DNA from: CAMAXB01 sp964476565
GTDB lineage: Bacteria > Verrucomicrobiota > Verrucomicrobiia > Opitutales > Opitutaceae
Reading direction: 5' to 3'
Assembly: GCA_964476565.1 (NCBI GenBank)
Contig: CAYZBG010000016.1
Coordinates: 1 to 64,000, forward strand
DNA length: 64,000 nt
The notes beneath the pieces are model-generated. The model did not search any database, was not told where the DNA came from, and saw nothing but the letters and a program-made list of their open reading frames with translations. The translations under genes and the position numbers were made by a program. Each line of letters starts with the position of its first letter. The stretch's first letter is position 1. Of this stretch, positions 52,090 to 60,456 are shown in pieces.

Positions 52090-54732
52090 TCAGAACCGAG
52101 TACGCACCGTCAGGAAAGCCTGACGTGGCGCGCCGAAGACACGGTTGCCCTCGATGTACGTCGAGTTGGTGATGTTCTCGATGTGCAGCAGGAAGCTCGT
52201 GTCGCGGCCCCAGAGCTTGGTGTCGTAGCCGAGGTTGAGGTCGCCGACGATGAAGGACGGGAAGATGATGCCCCAGGCCGAGTTCGCCGGCTGGCCCCAC
52301 ATCTCGGACTGATAACGCACGCCGAGGCCGACCGAGGCGCCCTTGAGGCGGCCGGTGGAGAACTCGTAGCGCTGGAAGAGGCGGACGAGCGTGTCGGGGG
52401 CGAAGTCGAGCGGGCGCCCGTTCAGGATGGTGAAGTCACGCAGCAGGATCGGATCGCTGGTCGGCGGACGGTCGACCGTCTGCTCGTTCGTCGTCAGATG
52501 GCTCGCCCCGAGGATGACCGAGTAGTTGTCGTTCGGCGACCAGACGAGGTCCATCTCGTAGCCCTCGGTGGAGTTGCCCTCGATCGGCTGCACCCAGTTG
52601 ACGCGGGCGCGTACGCCGGGGTTGGCCGTGGCGGTGTTATTGTCCACCTCCGTGCCCACATTGCGCGGATCGTTGCCGTTGCGCACGGTGTCGGTGACGA
52701 GCACATTGCCGCGCACGAGCTGGAACCAGCCGAAGCTGCCGGTGAGCTTGCCGTTGGCGGTGCTGAACTTGAGGCCGAGCTCCTTGCCCGTGCCGGTCTC
52801 ATTCGGCACCGGATTCGCGCGGCGTTCCTCTTCCGTGACGATGTCGGGCGGCGAGATGCCGAACGAAACGCGGCTCACGAGCGAGCCGCCGCGCGTGGTT
52901 TCGCCGCGGTTGTAGCTGGCGTAAGCGTTGAGGCCGCGACGCAGGCGCACGGACAGGCCGTACATGTAGGAATCGACCGGCTCGGGCTTGCTGCTGCTCA
53001 GCTGGGGCACGCCATTGACGAGCACCGGCACGCGGTCGCGGTCGAGTGAGCCGGACTTGTCGCGGCTGAAGTTGCGACGGGCGCCGGCGGTGAGCGTGGC
53101 GCGACCTTCCCAGAAGCCGACGCCGGTGGCGGCATAGACGGCGCGGCTGATCGACCGGCCGTAACCGTAGGCACCCTGCCCGGCGGGCCGGACTTCGCTC
53201 GGCCAGCGCGTGACGGCGCGTGTATCCGGAAACGCATGCACCCGCGGATCGAAGAACTGGAAGATCTGCTGGCCGGTGAGCGGATTGGCCGGGTTGTTGA
53301 AGACGTTCGGCGAGGCGGGCACGGGCGCGAGGCCGGAGTAATCGAAGAAGGCATCCTCGGTGTAGGACTCGCTGCGGCCGTACTGGCCACCGACGATCAG
53401 TTTCGGATCGAGGAACCGCCACGGCCGGCCGATGACGGCCTCGACCTTGCTGTCGAAGGACTCGGACTCGGTGCGGGTGCCGCTGCCAAAGTTGAGCGGA
53501 TTGTTGCCGTCGGCATAGATGCGCTGACCGAAGCTGTAGTAGTCGTGATGGATCTTGGAATCGACGAAGCGCGCGATGCCGCGTACCTGCACGAGGTCGC
53601 TGGCGATCCAAGTGGACTCGACCTCGTAGAGGGCGACGGGCTCCTCGAAGCCGGCGTTGGGCCCGTAGTAGTTGTAACGGCGTCCGCTCGGGGCGTTGCC
53701 GTCGATCAGGTCCTCGCCCTCGCCCAGCGAGACCCAGCGGCCCGTGGTGTCGAAGACGTCCTGGCGCCAGGTGCCGAAGGCCTGGCCGATACGGGTGCGG
53801 TACTCCTCCACGGTGAACGGCAGGCCGGCACCGGGACCGGTCGTGCGGCGGCGGCCGAGTTCGAGCAAGGCCGGGGCAGGATCGTTGTAGGCTGACTGGT
53901 AGTTCACCGTGCCGGTGACGTTCTGCGAAACCAGGTTGCCCGTGGCCTTGCGGTAGTAGGCATCGAGCCGCACGTCGAAGGTGCGCGACGGACGCCAGAG
54001 CAGCTGCGGATTGATGTAGAACGAGCGTGAGTCGGAGTGGTCGCGCCAGGTTTCCTTGTCGTTCGCATCGAGGATCAGGCGGTAGGCGAGCGTGCGCGTG
54101 AGCGGGCCGGTGGAGTCGAGCGTGGCGCGGTAGTAGGAGTGAGAACCGACCTTGAGCGTGAGTTCGTCGGCGCGCTGGAACTGGGGCTTCTTGGTGACGA
54201 GGTTGACCTCGCCGCCCAGCGTGGCGCCGCCGATGAAGACGGCCATCGGGCCCTTGGCGACCTCGATGCGGTCGACGTTCTCGGTGTCGAAGCCGGTGCC
54301 GAGGCGGAGGCCGTTGCGGAAGGTGCCATTGTAGGGCTGGCCGCGGAAGCGGTTACCGTTGGCCTGGCCATTGCCGCGGCCGAGTCCGGGCGAGTAGTTG
54401 CCGTTGCTCGCGTGCGGATCGAGCGTGACGCCGCTCACATAACTCATTGCGCCGATGAAACCCTCGAGGCCCGCGTCGCGCAGGAACTCGCCGGTCACGA
54501 CGGTGATGGGCAGCGGGGTGTCGATCAGCGCCTGGGCGAAGCCGGTCGTGGCCACGGCGTTCTCGACGCGATAGCCGGCGTCCTGGGTGCTGCTCACCTC
54601 GAAGACGGAGAGTCGGATGGGTTCCTCCGCCGGCGCGGCCTGGGCCGCAGGGGCGGTCGGCTGGGCGGGGGCAAGAAGCGGCGTCAGGGCCGCGCAAACC
54701 AACAAGGGACGACAAAGCAATGCGGTCTTCAT
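52090..54732 (-). CDS. TonB-dependent receptor heading the 39-55 kb locus
   Basis: An 880-residue outer-membrane receptor from ATG 54732. It has a signal peptide (LLCRPLLVCAALTPLLAPAQP) and an Ala/Pro-rich spacer. A VFEVSSTQDAGYRVEN-type segment, common ahead of the plug in this group, comes next. The plug follows (LIDTPLPITVVTGEFLRDAG, VDRIEVAKGPMAVFIGGATL, GGEVNLVTKKPQ) and the barrel ends in Phe (FLTVRTRF). There is no STN domain. It is divergent from a LacI regulator, with an operator-like palindrome at 54816. It should bring the oligosaccharide handled by the downstream enzymes across the outer membrane. Confidence 0.92.
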   Translation of the reverse strand: MKTALLCRPLLVCAALTPLLAPAQPTAPAAQAAPAEEPIRLSVFEVSSTQDAGYRVENAVATTGFAQALIDTPLPITVVTGEFLRDAGLEGFIGAMSYVSGVTLDPHASNGNYSPGLGRGNGQANGNRFRGQPYNGTFRNGLRLGTGFDTENVDRIEVAKGPMAVFIGGATLGGEVNLVTKKPQFQRADELTLKVGSHSYYRATLDSTGPLTRTLAYRLILDANDKETWRDHSDSRSFYINPQLLWRPSRTFDVRLDAYYRKATGNLVSQNVTGTVNYQSAYNDPAPALLELGRRRTTGPGAGLPFTVEEYRTRIGQAFGTWRQDVFDTTGRWVSLGEGEDLIDGNAPSGRRYNYYGPNAGFEEPVALYEVESTWIASDLVQVRGIARFVDSKIHHDYYSFGQRIYADGNNPLNFGSGTRTESESFDSKVEAVIGRPWRFLDPKLIVGGQYGRSESYTEDAFFDYSGLAPVPASPNVFNNPANPLTGQQIFQFFDPRVHAFPDTRAVTRWPSEVRPAGQGAYGYGRSISRAVYAATGVGFWEGRATLTAGARRNFSRDKSGSLDRDRVPVLVNGVPQLSSSKPEPVDSYMYGLSVRLRRGLNAYASYNRGETTRGGSLVSRVSFGISPPDIVTEEERRANPVPNETGTGKELGLKFSTANGKLTGSFGWFQLVRGNVLVTDTVRNGNDPRNVGTEVDNNTATANPGVRARVNWVQPIEGNSTEGYEMDLVWSPNDNYSVILGASHLTTNEQTVDRPPTSDPILLRDFTILNGRPLDFAPDTLVRLFQRYEFSTGRLKGASVGLGVRYQSEMWGQPANSAWGIIFPSFIVGDLNLGYDTKLWGRDTSFLLHIENITNSTYIEGNRVFGAPRQAFLTVRTRF

Positions 54733-54815
54733 GGGGGTCAAGCGGGATGCCGGCGGGATAGTGACGGCATCGGGATCTAAAGAATCCTTTGCAGTTGAGG
54801 CCAAACCCTGTGCCG

Positions 54816-54829
54816 GTGAATCTGTTCAC
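54816..54829. promoter_or_regulatory. LacI-type operator-like palindrome
   Basis: GTGAATCTGTTCAC, exact 5-bp arms with a 4-nt centre, 10 nt ahead of the LacI start codon and about 85 nt upstream of the divergent receptor gene. The position and the GTTCAC half-site shared with 38007-38024 suggest binding by the adjacent regulator. Confidence 0.5.
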
Positions 54830-54839
54830 TGTACCCCGC

Positions 54840-55865
54840 ATGACCCTGGCCCAAATCGCCCGCCGCACCGGCTTCTCGCGCTCCACCGTATCGTACGCGC
54901 TCCGGAACGACCCGAAGATCCCTTCGGAAACGCGGGAGCGCATCCAGGCGGCCGCCCGCGCGCTCGGGTATCGCCCGAATCCACGCGTCGCCGAGCTGCT
55001 CGCGCAGATCCGGCGCGGGCGGAGACATCCGATGGGCGAGCGCCTCGCCTTCGTCTGGGTGCACACCGCGCGGCGCGAGGCGGCCGAAAGCGCGTTCCTG
55101 CAGGGCGTGCTCACCGGCGCACGCGAACGCGCGCAGCAAAGCGGCTACGCGCTGGAGGAGTTCTGGACGGACGACCCAGGCATGACGGACCGCCGCCTGC
55201 AGCAGGTCATCCGTGCCCGCGGCATCACCGGGGTGATCCTCTCGCCGGTGATGCATGCGGAGACGACGGTGACGCTGGACTGGGACTGGAGCCAGTTCGC
55301 CGCGGCGGTGGTGGGCAACGTGACCTGGCAGCCGGAGCTGCACCACGCCGGACATCACCATTTCGTCGGCATGCAGATCTGCCTGCGCGAACTCGCGCGG
55401 CACGGCTACCGCCGGCCGGCGGCGGTGATCGACGCCGAGACGAATGAGCGGGCCAAGCGGGCGTGGCAGGGCGCGTTCGCCGCCCACCACCCCACCCCCT
55501 CGGCGATCCCAGCGCTGTGGCGGTTACACCACGGCTCCCGCGACCTACCGCTCAGCTGGCTCACGCGCGGGAATGCAGACGCCCTCATCGTCAGCGGAAC
55601 GGAGCTGCTGGCCGGCAACGCCCTGCACGCGCACTGCGGCAAGCGCGGCCTGCCGGTGTTGAGCCTGCGGTGGGAGGAGGAAACGCTCCCCGTGGGCGGG
55701 ATCGACCCGTGTTACCCTCGCATCGCGGCCCACGCCGTCGACCTCGTCGCGAATCAGCTCACACTCAATGAATCCGGCCCGCCGGACCTGCCGCGCATCA
55801 TGCTCTTTGCCGGGCGCTGGATCGCTCCACCGGAGTTTGCCGGTCGGGCCCTGGTGCCGGCGTGA
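54840..55865 (+). CDS. LacI-family transcriptional regulator
   Basis: A 341-residue regulator from ATG 54840. The helix-turn-helix is TLAQIARRTGFSRSTVSYAL, followed by the hinge LGYRPNPRVAELLAQIRRGR and a sugar-binding domain (RLAFVWVHTARREAAESAFL, RGITGVILSPVMHAET, AAAVVGNVTWQPELHHAGHH, ADALIVSGTELLAG). It is a close paralogue of the regulator at 38062 over its full length. Divergent from the TonB receptor at 54732, it probably controls the 39-55 kb locus, with a different inducer from its paralogue. The frame is open upstream to 54789, but that extension has no HTH content. Its stop lies 7 nt from the convergent aminotransferase gene's end. Confidence 0.93.
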   Translation: MTLAQIARRTGFSRSTVSYALRNDPKIPSETRERIQAAARALGYRPNPRVAELLAQIRRGRRHPMGERLAFVWVHTARREAAESAFLQGVLTGARERAQQSGYALEEFWTDDPGMTDRRLQQVIRARGITGVILSPVMHAETTVTLDWDWSQFAAAVVGNVTWQPELHHAGHHHFVGMQICLRELARHGYRRPAAVIDAETNERAKRAWQGAFAAHHPTPSAIPALWRLHHGSRDLPLSWLTRGNADALIVSGTELLAGNALHAHCGKRGLPVLSLRWEEETLPVGGIDPCYPRIAAHAVDLVANQLTLNESGPPDLPRIMLFAGRWIAPPEFAGRALVPA

Positions 55866-55872
55866 GTCCGAC

Positions 55873-57009
55873 CTAAGCGCCCGGGCGCATCACGGCACGC
55901 AGCGCGACGGCGAACTTCGCCATCTCGTCATCCGTGCCAATGCTCACGCGGCACCAGTCCGGATACCGCTTCGCCGGCGCATGCGGCCAGCCTACGAGGA
56001 AACCGCGTTCCTTCATCACCGCCTGAAACTCCCCCATCGGCCGGCGCACCTCGTGGAAGACGAAATTGCCCAACGACGGCGTGTAGCGCAGGCCGAGTTC
56101 GTCGAGCAGCGCGCCGTAACGGGCCCGGCCCTCGCGGATCTTGCGCACGCTCCAGGCATGGAAGGCCGTCTCGAAGAGCGAGGCGCGGGCCGCGGCGACG
56201 CCGAGGAAGTTGACACTCGACATCTGCAGCTTCCGCAACGCCGCCGCCAACGCCGGCGTTGTCACCACATAACCGATACGGTGTCCGGCCAGGCCGTGGG
56301 ACTTCGAGAAGGAGCGGCCGATCATCACGGGTAGGCCGGCACGCACCAGCGCCACCTGGGTGTGCGCGCGGGGATCGTCGAGCAGGTCCACGTAGACCTC
56401 GTCGAGGAACACAGGCGCGCGCGGCGCGATCTCGCGGCAGAACGCAGCCACGGCGGCCGGCGGCAGCACGGTGCCAGACGGATTGTCGGGGTTGCAGACG
56501 TAGACGAGGGCGGTGGACGCATCGACGGCTGCGGCCATGGCCGGCAGATCGTGCTGCATCGTGTCCGGCCGATGCTCGATCCGGCGCACCTCGGCGCCGA
56601 CCTTCACCGCATAGTCGGTGAGCTGAAAATAGGTCGGTTCGGCCGCGACGACCGAACGGCCGGGACGGAGGAAGGCCGCCGCGGCGAGCGCCAGCAGTTC
56701 GTCGCACCCGTTGCCCAGCACGATGTGGTCGACGGGCACGCCTTCCTTTTGCGCCAGGAGCTCCTGGAGCACGTACTCCTCGCGGAACGGATAGCGGGAC
56801 GATTGCGGGGCGGCGCGGAGGATGGCCTGGACGACGGCCGGGGCGGGTCCGAACGGGTTCTCGTTACCGCCCAAGTTGATGTGGCGGCCTTCGGGCGGCG
56901 GCGCAGTCAGCTCCTGGGCACCCAGCCGCCACGGCGGCGCCGCGCCCGCCCCAGCGAGGGCGAGGGCGGCGGTGCGCAGCCAGGTGCGGCGAGAGAGCGG
57001 TGCAGCCAT
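55873..57009 (-). CDS. Tat-exported PLP aminotransferase (histidinol-phosphate-aminotransferase-like), copy 1
   Basis: A 378-residue class I/II aminotransferase. It begins with a twin-arginine signal (SRRTWLRTAALALAGAGAA, residues 6-24), so the folded holoenzyme should be exported. The fold is HisC/Cobalamin-CobC-like: NLGGNENPFGP, VLGNGCDELLALAAAAFLRP, NPDNPSGT, FLDEVYVDL (D203 contacts the PLP pyridine), and SFSKSHGLAGHRIGY with the PLP lysine K236; WCRVSIGTDDEM near the C-terminus supplies the substrate-carboxylate Arg. It is paralogous to the gene at 57118 and separated from it by a terminator. Cytosolic PLP enzymes of this kind are usual, so a Tat signal is remarkable. The amino-acid substrate is unknown. 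Confidence 0.9.
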   Translation of the reverse strand: MAAPLSRRTWLRTAALALAGAGAAPPWRLGAQELTAPPPEGRHINLGGNENPFGPAPAVVQAILRAAPQSSRYPFREEYVLQELLAQKEGVPVDHIVLGNGCDELLALAAAAFLRPGRSVVAAEPTYFQLTDYAVKVGAEVRRIEHRPDTMQHDLPAMAAAVDASTALVYVCNPDNPSGTVLPPAAVAAFCREIAPRAPVFLDEVYVDLLDDPRAHTQVALVRAGLPVMIGRSFSKSHGLAGHRIGYVVTTPALAAALRKLQMSSVNFLGVAAARASLFETAFHAWSVRKIREGRARYGALLDELGLRYTPSLGNFVFHEVRRPMGEFQAVMKERGFLVGWPHAPAKRYPDWCRVSIGTDDEMAKFAVALRAVMRPGA

Positions 57010-57053
57010 GAATCAGTTTCAGCACGCCGCGGGCCACGCCTCCGACCGCGCCC

Positions 57054-57087
57054 AAAAAACACGCCGTCCCGGCGAAGGGACGGCGTG
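57054..57087 (-). terminator. Intrinsic terminator between the two aminotransferase genes
   Basis: On the minus strand, an 11-bp perfect GC-rich stem (57060-57070 with 57077-57087, 6-nt loop) is followed directly by six T residues (57059-57054). It lies 30 nt after the 57118 gene's stop and 45 nt before the 57009 start, so only read-through or an internal promoter serves the second gene. Confidence 0.88.
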
Positions 57088-57117
57088 CAAACTACAGAGG
57101 GATCGAAGCGGTCCGAA

Positions 57118-58251
57118 TCAGGCGGCGAGCACCTTCTTCAGCGCGGCGTGGGCAAGGGCCATCTCGTCGGGTGAGCCGATCGAGAGGCGGCACCAGTCGA
57201 GCAACGGCGGGAAGGGCCGGCCGACGATGACGTTCTCGGCCTGCATGCGCTCCTGGAAGGTGCGGATCGGCATACCGGTCTGGAAGAAGACGAAGTTGCC
57301 CTGCGGATTCGCGTACTTCTTGCCGAGGGAGGTGAGCAGGGCGCAGAGCTTGTCGCGCTCGGCCTTGATCTTCTGGCGGGTCTCCTCGACGTACGTCGTG
57401 TCCTCGAGGCTGGCGGTGGCGGCAACGACGCCGAGCAGGTTGAGGCTGCCCGTGCTGTAGTTGCGCACTTCCTTCGCCATGGCGGCCGGCATGACGCCGT
57501 AGCCAATGCGTTGACCGGCGAGGCCGTAGACCTTCGAGAAGGTGCGGGCGACGGCCACGTTGTGACCTTCGGCGACGAGGCTGACCATCGTGTTGGCGGC
57601 GAAGTCGTCGCAGCACTCGAGGTAGGCTTCGTCGATGAAGACCGGGACCTTTTTTGAGATCTCGATGGCGAAAGCCTTGAGCTTGGCCGGATCCACCAGC
57701 GTACCCGTCGGATTGTTCGGGTTGCAGATGTACATGCACTTGGTGTTCGGGCCCACTTTGGCGGCCATCGCATCGAGATCGTGCTCGAGCGCGGCGTTGA
57801 GCGGCACGTAGATCACCTTGGACCCGAGCTTCTCCATGGTGTTGGTCATCTGGAGGTAGCCAGGCTGGGCGGTGATGACCTCGCCCTTTTGCGGCCCGAG
57901 CCAGAGGCCGTAGACCTCGAGCACCTCGCCGGAGCCGACGCCCATGACGATGTTCTCGGGTTTAACCCCTTCCTTGGCGGCAATCAGGTCGATGAGCGTC
58001 TGCGTCTCGGTGCGGGAATAACGGAAGGTCCGCTCGATGTTCTGCATCATCGCCATGACGGCCATCTGCGAAGGACCATAGGGATTCTCGTTGCCGCCGA
58101 GACGGGCCGGTTCGGCCACGGCAGCGGAGCGGTCGACCTCATGCTGCGCGCGCAGGCGGGGCGCGAGCTGGGAGGCGAGGGCGAGACCGGCGACGGCCCC
58201 ACCGGCGGATTTGAGCCAGTCGCGACGATTCAGGGAGAGTTGGTGTTGCAT
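57118..58251 (-). CDS. Tat-exported PLP aminotransferase (histidinol-phosphate-aminotransferase-like), copy 2
   Basis: A 377-residue aminotransferase from ATG 58251 with a twin-arginine signal (NRRDWLKSAGGAVAGLALA, residues 8-26). Key features: LGGNENPYGP (51-60), GVGSGEVLEVYGLWL, ICNPNNPTG (N180), VFIDEAYLE (D207), TFSKVYGLAGQRIGY (PLP lysine K240, R248), and WCRLSIGSPDEM. The fold is that of HisC-type enzymes, but the Tat signal places it outside the cytoplasm with the cofactor loaded before export. It is divergent from the flavoprotein/cytochrome/Amt/RidA series at 58456, sharing a 204-nt control region. It probably transfers amino groups between amino acids and keto acids in the periplasm. 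Confidence 0.92.
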   Translation of the reverse strand: MQHQLSLNRRDWLKSAGGAVAGLALASQLAPRLRAQHEVDRSAAVAEPARLGGNENPYGPSQMAVMAMMQNIERTFRYSRTETQTLIDLIAAKEGVKPENIVMGVGSGEVLEVYGLWLGPQKGEVITAQPGYLQMTNTMEKLGSKVIYVPLNAALEHDLDAMAAKVGPNTKCMYICNPNNPTGTLVDPAKLKAFAIEISKKVPVFIDEAYLECCDDFAANTMVSLVAEGHNVAVARTFSKVYGLAGQRIGYGVMPAAMAKEVRNYSTGSLNLLGVVAATASLEDTTYVEETRQKIKAERDKLCALLTSLGKKYANPQGNFVFFQTGMPIRTFQERMQAENVIVGRPFPPLLDWCRLSIGSPDEMALAHAALKKVLAA

Positions 58252-58455
58252 GTGTTTTCTCGGGTTGATGACGGAGGCAGTGGCGGGGATTGGCATGAAC
58301 GTTCAGCATGCGGTGTGCCCGCTCCGCCAGCCGATCGCGGCAAGGCGATGAAATGATTTCATCCCCGTCCGCCCCCGCCCCGGACCCCGCGTTGGCATCC
58401 ATCCTGCAACGGAGCCCTACCCGCCACGCCCTTCCGCGTGCGTAGTGCTCCGATC
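58252..58455. promoter_or_regulatory. Divergent control region of the deamination cluster
   Basis: The 204-nt gap between the divergent aminotransferase (58251) and flavoprotein (58456) genes must contain promoters for both directions. AATGATTTCATC-like AT-rich sequence near 58350 is a candidate core element. No strong operator palindrome is obvious, and no regulator gene is adjacent. Confidence 0.45.
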
Positions 58456-60015
58456 ATGACACGACGAGATTTCCTTCACCGCGCCGGCCGTTTTGGCGGC
58501 GCCGCCTTCACCAGCATGACCGCGCTCGGCTTCCTCAGCCGCGCGACCGGCTACGGCGCGGAGCTGAAAGGCCTGCCCTCCGTGGCGGGCAAGAACGGCA
58601 CCCGCATCGTCATCCTCGGCGCCGGCATCGCGGGCATGACCGCGGCCTACGAGCTGGGCAAGCTGGGCTTCGCCTGCACCGTGCTCGAGCCCGCCAGCCG
58701 CCCCGGCGGCCGGAGCCTCACCATCCGGCGCGGCGACACGCTCACCGACACGGCCGGCTTCAGCCAGACCTGCGCGTTCGACGAGGGCCATTATTTCAAC
58801 GCCGGACCGGCGCGTTTTCCCCAGTGGCAGATCACGATGGACTACTGCCGCGAGCTCGGCGTCGCGGTGGAGCCGTTCGTGAACATGAACGAGAGCTGCT
58901 ATTATTATAACGAGAACGTGCCGGGGAAGCTCGCCGGCCAGCGCGTCCGCCAGCGCGAGGCGAAGGCTGACCTGCGCGGCGCCATGGCCGAGCTGCTCGC
59001 CAAGGCGGTGAACCAGGACAAGCTCGACCAGCCGTTCACGGCCGAGGACAAGACGCGTCTCATCGACTACCTGAAGCGCGAAGGCGACCTCAACCCGACC
59101 ACGCTCAGCTACGCCGGCTCCACGCGCCGCGGTTTCAAGACCTGGCCGTCGGTCGCGAGCAAGGGCGAGATGGATCCCGCCCACGAGATGCTGGCGCTGC
59201 TCGAGGCGAACTTCATCACCCACTTCCACCGCAACAACGAGTTCGAGTACCAGGGCGCGTTGTTCCAGCCGGTCGGCGGCATGGACATGATTGCCAAGGC
59301 GCTCTTCGGCAAGGTGAAGGACGCCGTCCGCTTCGGCTGCGAGGCCAAGGAGATCCGCAAGACCCCCGGCGGCGGCGCGCGCATCGTCTATACCGAAGGC
59401 GGCGAGACGAAGGAGTTCCTCGCCGACTACGCGATCGTCACGATCCCGCCCACCGTGCTGCGCGGCATCCCGAACGACTTCGCGCCGCTGGTGAAGAACA
59501 CGATCAACGTCATCCCGTTCCAGGGCAGCGCCCGCATCGGCCTGCAGTTCAAGCGCCGCTTCTGGGAAGAGGACGACCGCATCTTCGGCGGCATCACGTG
59601 GACGAACCAGCCGATCAACGAGATCTATTATCCGTCGCACGGCTACTTCGACAAGAAGGGCCTGCTCATCGGCTACTACATCTTCGGACCGGTCAGCGAC
59701 GAGCTCGCGACCAAGTCCCCGGCCGACCGCCTCGAGTATGCGCTCGCGCAGGGCGAGAAGATCCACCCGCAGTACCGCGCCGAGTTCGACACCGCTTTTT
59801 CCGTCAACTGGAACACCGTGCCGCACATTAAGGGCTGCCTCTCGCACTTCCCGGACCGGCTCGTGCGCACGCTCTACCCGCTGATCACCAAGGCCGACGG
59901 TCCGCTCTACATCGCCGGCGACTGGGCCAGCCACCTCGGCGGCTGGCAGGCCGGCGCCTTCGAGTCCGCACGCCACGTCACCAAGCTCCTGCACGAGCGT
60001 ATCTCCGCCGCATGA
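58456..60015 (+). CDS. Tat-exported FAD amine/L-amino-acid oxidase-like dehydrogenase
   Basis: A 519-residue flavoprotein from ATG 58456 with a twin-arginine signal (TRRDFLHRAGRFGGAAF). FAD-binding motifs are ILGAGIAGMTAAYELG (GxGxxG at 55-60), a GGR motif (84-86) and the C-terminal YIAGDWASHLGGWQAGAFES. The segment NAGPARFPQ (R120) matches the GPMRxP motif of L-amino-acid oxidases, where the Arg binds the substrate carboxylate. A middle substrate domain and AIVTIPPTVLRGIP complete the flavin amine oxidase fold. It should oxidise an amino acid or amine to the imine outside the cytoplasm. The cytochrome c gene overlaps its stop by 4 nt, so electrons may pass to the respiratory chain rather than O2. 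Confidence 0.92.
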   Translation: MTRRDFLHRAGRFGGAAFTSMTALGFLSRATGYGAELKGLPSVAGKNGTRIVILGAGIAGMTAAYELGKLGFACTVLEPASRPGGRSLTIRRGDTLTDTAGFSQTCAFDEGHYFNAGPARFPQWQITMDYCRELGVAVEPFVNMNESCYYYNENVPGKLAGQRVRQREAKADLRGAMAELLAKAVNQDKLDQPFTAEDKTRLIDYLKREGDLNPTTLSYAGSTRRGFKTWPSVASKGEMDPAHEMLALLEANFITHFHRNNEFEYQGALFQPVGGMDMIAKALFGKVKDAVRFGCEAKEIRKTPGGGARIVYTEGGETKEFLADYAIVTIPPTVLRGIPNDFAPLVKNTINVIPFQGSARIGLQFKRRFWEEDDRIFGGITWTNQPINEIYYPSHGYFDKKGLLIGYYIFGPVSDELATKSPADRLEYALAQGEKIHPQYRAEFDTAFSVNWNTVPHIKGCLSHFPDRLVRTLYPLITKADGPLYIAGDWASHLGGWQAGAFESARHVTKLLHERISAA

Positions 60016-60431
60016 AGCCGTCCGCCCTCCGCCGCCTCCTGCTGATCGCCGCTGGCACCGCCGCCTTGGCCGCGTGGGTCCCCCTCGGCGCCACGGCGAA
60101 GCCCGAGGCCACGCCCCCGCAGGGACGCGACGCCGAGCTGCTCGCCTCCGCGCGCAAGCCCGAGCTGGTCAGCGTGGGCAAAGAGATCTACGCGGGCCTC
60201 TGCAAGGCCTGCCACGGCGAGGAGAACGTGCAGGGCGAATCGCCGAGCAATCTCTTCGACACGAAATGGTTTCACGGCGGCAAGCCGACTGACATCGAGC
60301 GCATCATCGCGCTCGGCCTGCTCGAGAAGGGCATGCCGGCGTGGGGCGAGGTCCTGCCCGCCGAGGACGTCACCGCCGTCGTCGCCTACCTGCTGAGCGT
60401 CCAACCCGCGGCCCCGCGCGCCGCCGAATAA
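60012..60431 (+). CDS. Exported monohaem cytochrome c
   Basis: A 139-residue c-type cytochrome. A signal peptide (LRRLLLIAAGTAALAAWVPLGATA) is followed by a class I fold: EIYAGLCKACHGE with the haem motif C64-x-x-C67-H68, and GMPAWGEVL with the likely axial Met108; DVTAVVAYLLS is the usual C-terminal helix. Its ATG overlaps the flavoprotein stop (ATGA, 60012-60015), so it is translationally coupled and is probably the flavoprotein's electron acceptor in the periplasm. Electrons would then go on to a terminal oxidase encoded elsewhere. Confidence 0.93.
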   Translation: MKPSALRRLLLIAAGTAALAAWVPLGATAKPEATPPQGRDAELLASARKPELVSVGKEIYAGLCKACHGEENVQGESPSNLFDTKWFHGGKPTDIERIIALGLLEKGMPAWGEVLPAEDVTAVVAYLLSVQPAAPRAAE

Positions 60432-60456
60432 CGGTCCGTTGCCGGACCTCCTTTCC

